Made by a program: the position numbers and the translations under genes. DNA of 64,000 bases from Brachynemurus nebulosus (Eukaryota > Arthropoda > Insecta > Neuroptera > Myrmeleontidae), in assembly GCA_035578155.1 (NCBI GenBank), contig JAPWDM010000005.1, positions 16,614,877 to 16,678,876 on the forward strand. The letters run 5' to 3'. Under the pieces are notes generated by a model, which worked only from the letters and a program-made list of their open reading frames with translations, was not told where the DNA came from and made no database searches. Positions 44,019 through 53,970 of the stretch are shown piece after piece. Within the stretch, counting starts at the first letter, position 1, and each line of letters begins with the position of its first letter.

Positions 44019-44137
44019 TTTAGCGAATATTATTTTCGGTTTCTAGGGACCTCAAAACAAATTTCTGCCATGGTCCCGGGCTCAGGTCGCGTTGTGACAG
44101 TGGCTGTAATAGCTCAATTCCATTCTGGAAATTCGCT
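43463..44137 (-). mobile_element. HINE-1 copy with triple (TA)n core
   Basis: On the minus strand the 5' end is AGCGAATTTCCAGAATGG, then 'GCTATTACAGCCACTGTCAC', 'GACCTGAGCCCGGGACCATG' and 'CAAAATTTGTTTTGAGGTCC'-like text. A core follows of three (TA)n tracts (about 43787-43842, 43879-43943, 43978-44015) separated by near-identical 'AAACACATATTATA'/'AAATTTGTATA' spacers, so part of the core is duplicated. The right block follows, and the 3' end (about 43463-43500) is decayed. TA-tract frames encoding Ile-Tyr runs are artefacts. Confidence 0.75.
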
Positions 44138-45532
44138 AATACACTACTCACAGCTTCCTCGTATCATACATATATAAAAATGCTACTTTTAGGTGATTTT
44201 ATGCAAAACTTGAGCGAAAGCACGCAAAAAAAAAACCGACAATGTAGTTGTAGGATATTTCCGTTCCGTTTTAATTTGTTGAAACCGGCTGAAGGGGCAG
44301 AGTTAGGCCAGTAGCTGATATGGAATTGATATATGAACACTTATATACATAAATAATAGCCGAAAAAACCCAAGAATCAAAATTTAGTTTGCAATTTTAG
44401 GGGCGAAATTAATGCTGCATTTTTTAAAAAAATTATCAGAAACTAATTTTTTGAAAACTGAAATTTCTACAAATTATATTCCAAGGGGAAAAGTTCTTAT
44501 TTCAAGTCACGCCCGTACACTGTGACGTCATATTGAAATAAATTGGTTGCCAATTGAAAGTATGCTCTACGATTTCCACATTGCTCCAAAATTTCAAAAT
44601 TTTTTAACTTCTAATAGAAAATATAAGGACCTTTGAAAAAAAATAAAATAAAATAAAATTCTCCTGTCACGTTACTTATGAACAAAATTTTACCCTTAAA
44701 ATAACTGAAAACTCTTGTTATACCTTTGTTATGCCTCCAACTGCTGTCAATAGGATCTGAGAAAAATTTAACTGTTTCCGACCATCTTCCATCTTTTAAG
44801 GTCTAAAATCAAAGAAATTTCTTAACGACATTTTGTTCGATCTTAACGATGAGGAGAAACTGCACAGAAAATTCTACTTACTACTTTTGCATGATAGTTG
44901 GCAAAAAATTTACTATGAACTCTCTATTTTATTATGAATGCAGCTAGATGATCAAATTTGACTTGTACTGTATCTATAGTCTATTATATTCGCCCATTAT
45001 AGCTGTGTAGGTGATTGTTCTTTAAAGAAAATATAGAAAAATAAAAGCTAAAAGAGTTGTCTTGTTTGTAAAAAGAAAGATTGGTGTCAAATGGAAATAA
45101 AAGAAACCTTTTAAATTCGAACAAATAAACAATCTGATACACTAAATGCGGAATGAAATAAACAAATATTCGAAACTAAAAATAAACGTCATCCAGTACA
45201 ACAAATTTTTAAAATAAAATTAATTTCAATTTGTAAAATTACTTTAAACAGTAATTTTAGTTTGTTTACGTTCATGCAAAATTACGTGATATAAGTAAAA
45301 ATATTAAGTAATTGTAAGCAGAAAATCACTTACAAATATTGTGCATATCTAACACAATTTTTATAGTTTCATTGTTAAAAATAAAAAAATTTTTCTTTGA
45401 CCTTTAAGTAAAATATAATAAAAAATCATAAATTTTTCATTTAATATAATAACATCAATAACTATAAGAGACAAATAATATTTCACCTCGATTTACCTTG
45501 AAAATAAATATATATTTACTATACCTCATATG
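44138..45532. other. Non-coding stretch
   Basis: Directly at its start, 'CACAGCTTCCTCGTA' (44149-44163) is the complement of the HINE-2 3' region, so a fragment of that family abuts the HINE-1 5' end. The rest has no recognisable gene. AAACCGGCTGAAGGGGCAGA near 44283 is GC-richer but not identified. Confidence 0.4.
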
Positions 45533-45731
45533 CAATTGATCATGACTTTTCGTTAGAAAATTAAATAATTCTTATATTCGAAACAAATCAATCTTCTATT
45601 CTTTTCTAAAAATAAACTGCAAATTTAAAATTTATATAAATGCAATAATAAAAGAGATAAAGCCAAGAAAACGGAAATTATTTAAATTCAAAGTGACGAA
45701 GCATGGTTAAATTTAACTGAAATGAACCATA
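45533..45731 (+). repeat. Dispersed repeat D, copy 2
   Basis: Same sequence as 37605-37806 with roughly one change per eight bases: CAATTGATCATGAC, ATTCTTATATTCGAAACAAA, GAGATAAAGCCAAGAAAACG and CTGAAATGAACCATAT. It is followed by (TATC/TATA) repeats around 45733-45770. The family is unknown. Confidence 0.65.
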
Positions 45732-45999
45732 TATCTACATATCTACATATATCTATATATATCTATATATGTTTATTAAATATGACAATTTAACTTATGT
45801 AGGTATATTAAGTTAAGACCCATAAAGAATATTGTAGTTTTTAGTCGAATTTTCTCCGAAAAATTAGACTTATACAGTCTATACGATAAGAGCTGCGAGA
45901 GGCGAGACCAGGGGCGCTATCCGTTTTCGGACCCGTAGAACACGATTATGTAAAAAAAAAAGATGTCTGATATATATATATATATATATATATTTTCCC

Positions 46000-46920
46000 G
46001 CAACCTTTTAATATGTGTAGGGCCCCCCTATGGAAGTTAAGAGATGAAATTTGGTAAGTGGGGCTTATTCCGATGCACAACAATACTATCAAAGTGGGGT
46101 CAAATTTTGGGCAAATTTTTTTTCGGACCCGACCTTTAAGGGGGTGGTGGGGGGCGGAAAAGCAATAAAACTTTTCCAAACCGGTTTTAAATAATGTTTC
46201 AGTCAATTATCTACAACATATCCAAAATTCAGCTTCCTAGGATGATATGGTGGGAGTAGAGAGGGGAAAAACGATTTTCGCTGGATCTAACAGGCCCCCA
46301 GCCCCCCAGAATTAACGTAGAGGGTTGAAATTTGGTGTGTTGATAAAGTTCGTACCTAGGTTGTGCTTTTTGGAGGTTTTAATATTTTACCCCCACCCCC
46401 CTCATTTTTAAGCTACAATTTCATGCATTTTCGACGTTTTCGAAGTTTGTACCACTCGCACAGGTCACCCGAATAAACCTAGAGGGCTGAAATTTTGTAT
46501 TCGGATTGAGTTAGTATCAAGGGGGTGCCTTTTGGGGGTCTCGACTTTTAACCCCTACCCCCACCATTTTTATACCCAAAAGAACATGATTTTTCTTGTT
46601 TTTTAACAGTTTCGTTCGGGTCAAAATCTCCCCAAATAAACCTAGAGGGCTGAAATTTGGTGTACAGGTTAAGCTAATAGCCAGACACTGTTTTTTGGAG
46701 GTTTCAACTTTTAACCCTTACCCCCACGATTTTTACGCCAATATTTCCTTAATTTTTTTGCTTGTTTTCTAACATGTCTAGAGACTCCATAAGGAAACCT
46801 AGACGGCTGAAATTTTGTACGTGTATTCAGTTAGTATCCAGCTAGTACCTTGTAGGGAGTCCGCATCACTTTTCCCCCCACTTCTCCCATTTTTACATCG
46901 GAATTGAATGCTATTGTTAA
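46000..46920. repeat. Decayed tandem array, ~160-bp period
   Basis: The phrase 'CCTAGAGGGCTGAAATTTGGT' (variants) recurs with 'GAAAT' at 46327, 46489, 46652 and 46809, spacings 157-163 bp. Each unit continues with 'TTAGTATCMRG', 'TTTTGGGGGTCTCGACTTTT', 'AACCCCTACCCCCACCATTT' and 'TTTACG'. An earlier phrase lies at 46046, and the segment around 46080-46235 carries a unit in the opposite orientation (AGCTGAATTTTGG on the minus strand). Units have diverged strongly, so the array is old. No gene. Confidence 0.65.
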
Positions 46921-49046
46921 ATGTGTTTTAAAAGCATTATGTTTATTCTAAATACAAGTAGGCGAATAGTAATTTTAAAAAATTTAAAAAAAAGTGAACT
47001 TACTTTTATGACAAATGAAATACATACATATTAAGTAATTTAAAAATGTTATTAAAGTCACTGTTTATTTATAAATTAGGAATTTTGGATTTTTAGTATT
47101 TATAAAATAGAAATTTTGGATTTTTTTGGAAAGAAAAAATATCTTTATAAAGGCCTTCCAGTTTACTATTTAAGGTCCTTTTTTAATTTTTAAAACTAAA
47201 ACATAAAGGCAATTAGCGGATAAACATGGGCAGGAATGTCCTCGTACGAATTGTGTTGGCTTTTTTTCTGCTACCTGTTTTCGGCACAAAATTGAAATTT
47301 ACTGAGATACAGCCCTTAAATACTTAAAACCTTTTTTTAAAGCCTCGATCAGCCGAACACTCATCACCAGTTTTGAAACCAACAAAATGACAATTCGGTT
47401 GTAGACTTTCAATCACATTTCGCTTGTAGACATTCAATACCGAAGATGAAGGGGAAAATTCGACTACCGTGATGGGGCCCCGCTGCTCACGGCGTTTTTT
47501 TCATTTTTGCCGCAAAAACAAAATTGTAAGTGTGCTTAAAACTACACGACCATAGTTAAAACTTCTATGGTGATGTCGTAACCGAAGTAATATAAATATA
47601 TTCTATATAGATAGAACTTTATCGAACGAGTGACGGTTAAGCTAATAATAAAAATGTGGAAAACAAATAACAATAAATTAATTTAAAACCGAGTTCAAGA
47701 TTAAATGCAATTAGGCATCGATAACCAAAATTGTTGATTTACGATAAAATAATTTATGTTAGAATGTTGATTTTGAATTCTAATTATTTAAATTTTAAAA
47801 TTTATTTTAATTTATTTTGTTCTCCATAGATTTACTGACAAAAACAGAAATTATAATTATCGATAAATATAATGTAAGTAACGTGAAATTAAATTTACCT
47901 AAGGTAATTTTTAGTGAATAGAAAATACATATTATTAATTTTTAATCATAAGAATGCTCTTACAATTAATATGTAAAATGTACATTTATTCTTATTGATA
48001 TCAAAAAATAAATTCATTAAGAATTAGATTTCTCGGTACTGATATGCTACTGCACCCATACTATATAATTATATCAAGTTGAATTTAAAATAAGTTTGAA
48101 TAATAAAAAATATGACATCAACAATGTTGTAGATAAATGCAATATTTTTTAACAATAAAAATTACAAATTTCATTGCAGACAAACATTACCATTTTCACT
48201 CCCAACCATTACAGATTTCATTATATTCTTACATTACCGATTCTATTACACTCTCACATTACATATTTTATTACATATATTCTCACGCAGAATCACCCTC
48301 GCCATAAAAGTTTTTACTTAAAAAAAAAGAGTTTTAAAAACCCATGACGACATAATTTTAGAAAGTTTCAAACAAAAATTCCTGGAATTCTATATTCCGG
48401 ATTTCATTATAATTTAGAATAAACTATTTACATCTTACATGTCTTACCGTATACTTTGTAATGTAATATCACATACGACGAATGAAAATTAGCTTATTTT
48501 AAATTAATGATAAATTAAAAAAATCTGGGGGATAGGTCTACCCACACTGTCAACTTCCCATTGGATGTCCTTAAAAACTAGAGACTACTGTTCATAAATA
48601 ATTATTTTTTTATTTCAAGCGATTCCTCCCCTGGGCCCTCGATAGAAGTTTTGCCCTTTGCACCATACCGGGGCTCCACCCTTATCAAACAAATGATAAC
48701 ATCATTTGTTCTCAAGATATGCGAGACAAAATATATTTTGGCAAAAAACTAATTTTTTCAAGTTTTTTATTTCGTTTTTTTTCAATTTTGTAATAAAATA
48801 CTGGCGTTTTTAACACCAAGGAAGGTTCTTATGCCATTATATAATAATGTTATGATAAAAAATCCATATAATCTATGTTATCTTAATAAAGTTAATTCCG
48901 GTTTTTTACCACAAAAAACAAACCGCTAATCCGAATTTGCTGAAAACTTTATCCGGTCTTCATTTGTTGATTACGCATCTAATGAAATTAGTCCGAAGTT
49001 GATATCGTCATTTGTTCTCGAGATATGCGAGACGAAAAAAGATTCA
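46921..49046. other. Mostly non-coding, one signal-peptide-like mini-ORF
   Basis: At 47226-47327 a plus-strand ATG starts a 33-codon frame whose N-terminus (MGRNVLVRIVLAFFLLPVFG) looks like a signal peptide, ending soon after in TAA; conservation would be needed to believe it. Around 48520-48680 and 48700-49040 the text resembles dispersed repeats ('TAGGTCTACCCACACTGTC', 'GTTCTCAAGATATGCGAGAC' occurring twice, near 48710 and 49011). No other gene seen. Confidence 0.35.
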
Positions 49047-49065
49047 CGAACGAACGAACGAACGA
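49047..49065 (+). repeat. (CGAA)n microsatellite
   Basis: CGAACGAACGAACGAACGAG is a short four-unit tetranucleotide repeat inside a repeat-like region ending 'CTTTCTATGGGAAGTTAA' near 49183. Confidence 0.7.
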
Positions 49066-50629
49066 GCTAACGAACACACCCACAGACATCACGCTAAAAA
49101 CAATGGATTCGGATTCTAGTAACCTTGAAACGTGGAGATATGTCAAAATTAGCGATTCGTAAAATCGGACCCATTACAATAACTTTCTATGGGAAGTTAA
49201 ACAGAGCTTTATTGTCGTTGATTTTCAAAACTTTTAAAATTTGTAATTTTGTTTCCATTCTATGAATCTTAGAATATCCTGGAAACCGTTGAACCAATTT
49301 TCATCAAATCTGGTTAAGAACTATGCAAGAATCACCCGCTTTCAAATAAAAAAAAAAATTAAGAAAATCGACTTAAAACTGTCTTATGCCGTTTTGGAGA
49401 TAAATTGTAACAGATACAAAAGCACACACACCTCTTATCCCAAATGTATATATTTGCGATATCTGTTCCGTTTGTCGTGAGTAATGGATATCTGTACCCT
49501 AACAAAAACAACTACTCAACCCAAGTCCTCAGCGTATGTGTAAAAAAACTGTAGCTAGCAGTGTGTCCAGAGTGTGTCAGATATCGTTCAAGTCCACATT
49601 AGTCGGTCGACTGCTCTTCCAACACACACATCAATTGTTAGTATTGTTGACGAACCACTTACAATAATGTAGTACATGCACACGTCCGCCTCGAATACAT
49701 ATACATTATACTAGGCATCCCCACTTGCCACAGGTTGAGTGGGGTTGAGTGTGACGTATGACACACATACAAACGTAGATTTCGTGTTCATAGATATGAA
49801 ATTTATCAAAATAATCTGGTGCGCAGGCTCGCTGTGACGTATGATTTTGGCTACAAAAGGTATAGAAGCTACGGAATAGTAGCGTGGTCCTTTGACTCAA
49901 CCTTTTACTCAGTGAGTCAAGTCATATCATTATTGTAGACACACAAAGAAAACGACAAAAAATTTAATGGCCATTGCTCTATACTTCTATACCAATCAAA
50001 AGTAAATAAGAAAAGCCATTAATCATCCATTTTGAAAGCAGTTTAAATGAAAACACACCATCGTTTGTAAATTTGCATCTATTTACATATAAAGCATGCA
50101 CCACACTACTCACAAACTTGCCTGAAGTTGGTTGAGTACAAGAGTGTAGAAGGTCACTTCGTGCTTCCTCGTTTTCCCTCAGCACACTTCCACACCGTGT
50201 TGGTTTTTTACTCGAGTCAAACGGTTGGATATCAGAACACGAAGTGACTCACTACACTACTCGGCCTGCTTCGCCTGTTCTCCTACGGGCCTCGGCCGAT
50301 TTCAACGAGTACTTAGTAGAGGAGAGGAGACATAACAATAGATATTCTTAAAAAAGTAGTACTGTCAACCTCCAAATACCTATAACATTACGTATTATTT
50401 CAACATCAATGTCGTACTTCAAATAAATGTTAACCATTAAATCCGGTGCCAGCTGTATTTGCATTCCTACATTATACTTACTGATTGTCAGACCAGTTTC
50501 TCCAATGTTGCAACCTCCACATGAACTTGCAATTTTTTGACAAAAATAGTTGAATGACCATTTGATTGTATTCTTCACCTTTAATCTCGATAACTCCAAT
50601 ATATCTGAAACTATTATTTAAAGATATAA
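49066..50629. other. Non-coding stretch, partly GC-richer
   Basis: No gene recognised. Between 49530 and 50330 base composition is more even. A hairpin pair GGTCACTTCGTG (50154) / CACGAAGTGACTC (50240) encloses about 75 bp. 'CGGCCTGCTTCGCCTGTTCT' then 'CCTACGGGCCTCGGCC' lies at about 50261-50297. The phrase 'GGTTGAGTGGGGTTGAGTG' near 49733 is a short direct duplication. Confidence 0.35.
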
Positions 50630-52034
50630 GGCTGATTGCACCAACATTATTAATCAGCCGTCAAGATCTTAATCAATGATTAACTTGAACTGTAGTTAAA
50701 ATCTCTGATTATCTGTTGCACCAAGGTTAATTTTTATTAACTGATGATTAAATCGTCCGTTAAGTTAATGGATGGATATTGGGCAATTAAATTTTTAATC
50801 AGCGTTTAGTGCATATTTTGATGCTAGTTTCCATAGTATCGCTAATATAATATTGCTTCCGAGACTACTAAAGTAGCGGAAGCATTGTGATCACTTTTGA
50901 AAAATAAAAAATTTTTTCTCTCCAAAATCAAATTTTTTACGCACATTTTACGTTTTAGAGCTTCCTGAACAATTTTGGTTTGGGCTGTCCGTCTGTCTGT
51001 CCGTCTGTGTGTCTCCAATTTTGCACCAAGTGGCATAACTTCCGGACTATTCGATTGTTTTTAATGAAATTTTCAGAAATTATGCAGTTTGGCTCCGCGA
51101 TGGTCCCCTATGAATTTAATCAAAATCGGAGTAACGGTAGCAACGCCGCTACCATGTCATTCCAAAATTGCACCAAGTGGCATAACTTCGGAACTACTCA
51201 ATTCTTTTTTATGAAATTTTCAGAAATTATGTAGTTTGGTTCCTGTATGGTCCCCTATGAATTTAATCGAAATCGGAGTAACGGTAGCTACGCCGCTACC
51301 ATGAAGTCCCATTAAATGTCAATATCTTATTTACTGCTACCCTATCTCGCTCAAATTTTTAGGGTATATTGGGGGTTAGTTTCTAAAATATTTTTGCTAT
51401 TATTTTATAATTTAGCCTTTAAGTCTTTTGAGTTACAACAGTTTTTTATAAACTTCAAGGCGAAAATATAATTTCACGGTATATAATATGTATATTTGGT
51501 AGAATACTGTTTTAAAGCCTTTTACGACTACGAGGAAGCTGTGTGCCCACCCTATTGGCAGCGTATTTATATTTATTTTCTACTATTGAAATATATTTTT
51601 GTGCAATTTCAATTAAAATTATCTTTTCTTTTTCTGTAAAATTTTGGTATCTGTTTCATTTTTCCATTTTTAAATTGAAAAATATATTCACAATCGTCAA
51701 ATTACAGTTTCAAAATGTTTTACGTAAACATAAATTATATATTTTCTAATATTATATAAATCACGTAGGGGTTACCTATTTTCAAAATATGCAAATTTAA
51801 TTTTTTTTAATCATGTGATATTATCAACTTACTAGCATTTACTTCCCTTGTGTTTCATTTCATGTTCTATAAAAGCAAATCAAACACCGTTGCTAGTCAA
51901 AATTGACCGTTAACGTACATTAGTTAACCGTTGGTATATTTTAAATGCTGCAACAGACCAATCGAGGTTAAGTAATATCTGGTATACTAATGACCATTAA
52001 GTTCTCATTAAATTAATGTTGATGCAATCGGCCC
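50630..52034. mobile_element. TIR element, ~1.4 kb, with nested HINE-2
   Basis: GGCTGATTGCACCAACATTA at the left faces TAATGTTGATGCAATCGGCC at the right. TAA precedes the left end and follows the right end, suggesting a 3-bp target duplication as in PIF/Harbinger-type elements. Subterminal 'GGTTAA'/'TTAACC'-type motifs repeat on both sides (50640-50765 and 51905-52010). A HINE-2 element occupies 50855-51563. Without it the element is about 700 bp. Non-coding. Confidence 0.65.
50855..51563 (+). mobile_element. HINE-2 (Helentron-like) copy 2, nested
   Basis: It starts GCTTCCGAGACTACTAAAGT and ends CGAGGAAGCTGTGTGCCCAC then CCTATTGGCAGCG. It matches 19428-20047 over the whole length and carries extra sequence: the segment 'CACCAAGTGGCATAACTTC...GAAATTTTCAGAAATTATG' is present twice (about 51020-51085 and 51167-51232), an internal ~147-bp duplication. 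Flanked by ATT before and TATTT after, as in copy 1. Frames over it are by-products. Confidence 0.65.
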
Positions 52035-52467
52035 TAAATCTATCTAGACTTTTAATGAAATTTTTTATAATACCCAATAATTTCTCTCCAACTCTCCTTA
52101 CAACTTGTGCAATATTTTCCAGCACAGGAAATTTCTTTAAAAATTCATGTCACGTAAGTGACATTTCTAGTCGAAATGTCATACGTTAAAACGAAAATTG
52201 CTTATTAGATATGATTCTTCCACCGCGCGCCGCCCCATATCAAGAACAAGAAGAAAACGGGATAAAAATTTAAAAACGTAAACACATTGGTAGTATTTTT
52301 GTTCGAATAAAACGAAAAGATTAAAATATGCATTAGCAATAATGAATGGTAATTTCGAAATTCTATATTGTACACGCACCGATGTGTACTCTACAAGCGT
52401 CAATGATGAATTTTAACGATTTGTTATAACTGTGATCAAAATTTGCTTTGAACACCCTGGAATTTGA
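51564..52467. other. Non-coding stretch
   Basis: The first part (to 52034) is the right half of the TIR element. The remainder has no recognisable gene; the minus-strand 74-codon frame at 52179-52403 has no domain. Confidence 0.4.
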
Positions 52468-52810
52468 AAATGTCATTCACTCTATGTAGATACATATATT
52501 GTATATATGTGTCCACATGATAACTCTCCAACTAAACATTCTATTTTTATGAAATTTGGTGAAAATTTCAAGGCTATTGGATGAATTATTCAACTAGATT
52601 CGCCTGATGTCTGGAATTGGCCATTCTAGGCATTTTTTATTTGATAAAAATGAGTTTTTTTTCCAAAATTTGTCAAAATATAAAAACTTTTTCGAATTTG
52701 CACCATGGAAAAGAACGGAAAAAACCGTATAAGATAAGGCAGTTTTCTACAAAAAATACTTTTTGTAACCGAAAATTCATTACGTTATACAGGCTGCTCC
52801 GACAGTGGTA
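52468..52810 (+). mobile_element. HINE-1 copy, 5'-truncated
   Basis: After a short TATATATGTG stretch the right block begins GTCCACATGATAACTCTC and runs through 'TATTTTTATGAAATTTGGTG' to the 3' end 'AAAATTCATTACGTTATACA' then GGCTGCTCCGACAGTGGTA. The hairpin bases are partly lost. It is diverged from the other copies, so older. The 103-codon frame over it is a by-product. Confidence 0.65.
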
Positions 52811-53970
52811 CTCAAATAATTTTTATCAAAAGCATAATTTAACTATTTTTGAGAAAAAAACTGTAAAATTTTTAAAAAAGTTTTGGTTTATTTTCAAATA
52901 CGTATATATAATTAAATATACAAATTAAGTCTTGCAATAAACATGGTCCTGTTTGATGAATAATTCAAACACATTATCTTCCCCATACCATACCCCGCGC
53001 CGTCCATTTGGTATAATATAATAGTGTTCATTTAAAAAAAAAAAAAAAAAACTTTTGAACCCGACTTTTGAAATTAGATCAGCTAAACAAAGGTGAATTT
53101 ATTTAAATGGTTATATTCGTTTTCCTTTTTTACTTGCAGCCAATCCGAATTTTTAAAATTTTATTACTGACCCCCTGCCCACGTATTTTTGTTAAAATAT
53201 ATGCTTGTACGAATGGGCGAATTCACTATATCTCACTAATATTGACCAATTTTGAAATTTCCAGTTTTCATCTCTTCACTATAAGAATTGAACTTTGTTG
53301 ATTTTTTTGATGCAATAAATGCAATCGGAACTCAAAATTGTTCTACTCAGCTCTTTTTTTATCATACGCATTTGCAGTACTCTCAATTTTTTAAGTATTT
53401 CATTACGCAATCACCGTAATATTACAGGTTTTGCATGTTTTTTGGTACCGTTGCTCGCTGAATTTAAATTACAAAACTCATAACAATTACAAAAGCCGGT
53501 CGAAACAAAACACATTATAAACACCATCAAAAAACATCAAGAACTTTTCGAGCTGTTGGCAATAAACTTTTTACTGCCCAAAAGTAATTTTCTTTTCAAT
53601 GGAAACGAATGAAAAACAATACGATCTTTAAAGAAACAAATGGATAATACATTAAATTATATTGTTTTTTTGTCTTACGTATTTTCTCATTTTCCTCACA
53701 GTTTTCCCTCAACGTGTGAGCGTGTGTTTATTTATTTTGCACGGTGAAAAATTTATCGCTACATGCAATTTTATAACTCTTGCCAACGCTGTGTATATTT
53801 ACCTTTTCTCGTAACTTGTATACTGATGAATTTGATGAGTTTCTATTGTTTTTAAAGACGAGGCTACTACACAATCAGTCGGAGAAATGAATGGAAGATA
53901 CTTGACGTAGGTGTACGGTGACACAGATAATATTACCTCCGACGATCTGTCAGAATTTGGTAGTTACAAA
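52811..53970. other. Mostly non-coding, weak exon candidate at its right end
   Basis: A19 run at about 53034-53053. At 53858 a good 3' splice site (TTCTATTGTTTTTAAAG) opens a frame that, in the phase set by the exon at 42563, reads DEATTQSVGEMNGRYLT, a TAG stop (53908-53910), then VYGDTDNITSDDLSEFGSYK up to AG|GTATGT at 53972. The in-frame stop argues against a functional exon. The splice donor is formed by the end of the transposon starting at 53971. Confidence 0.25.

Noticed and set aside
43555..44177. Several open frames with long Ile-Tyr runs
   Set aside because: They are translations of (TA)n tracts in the HINE-1 core.
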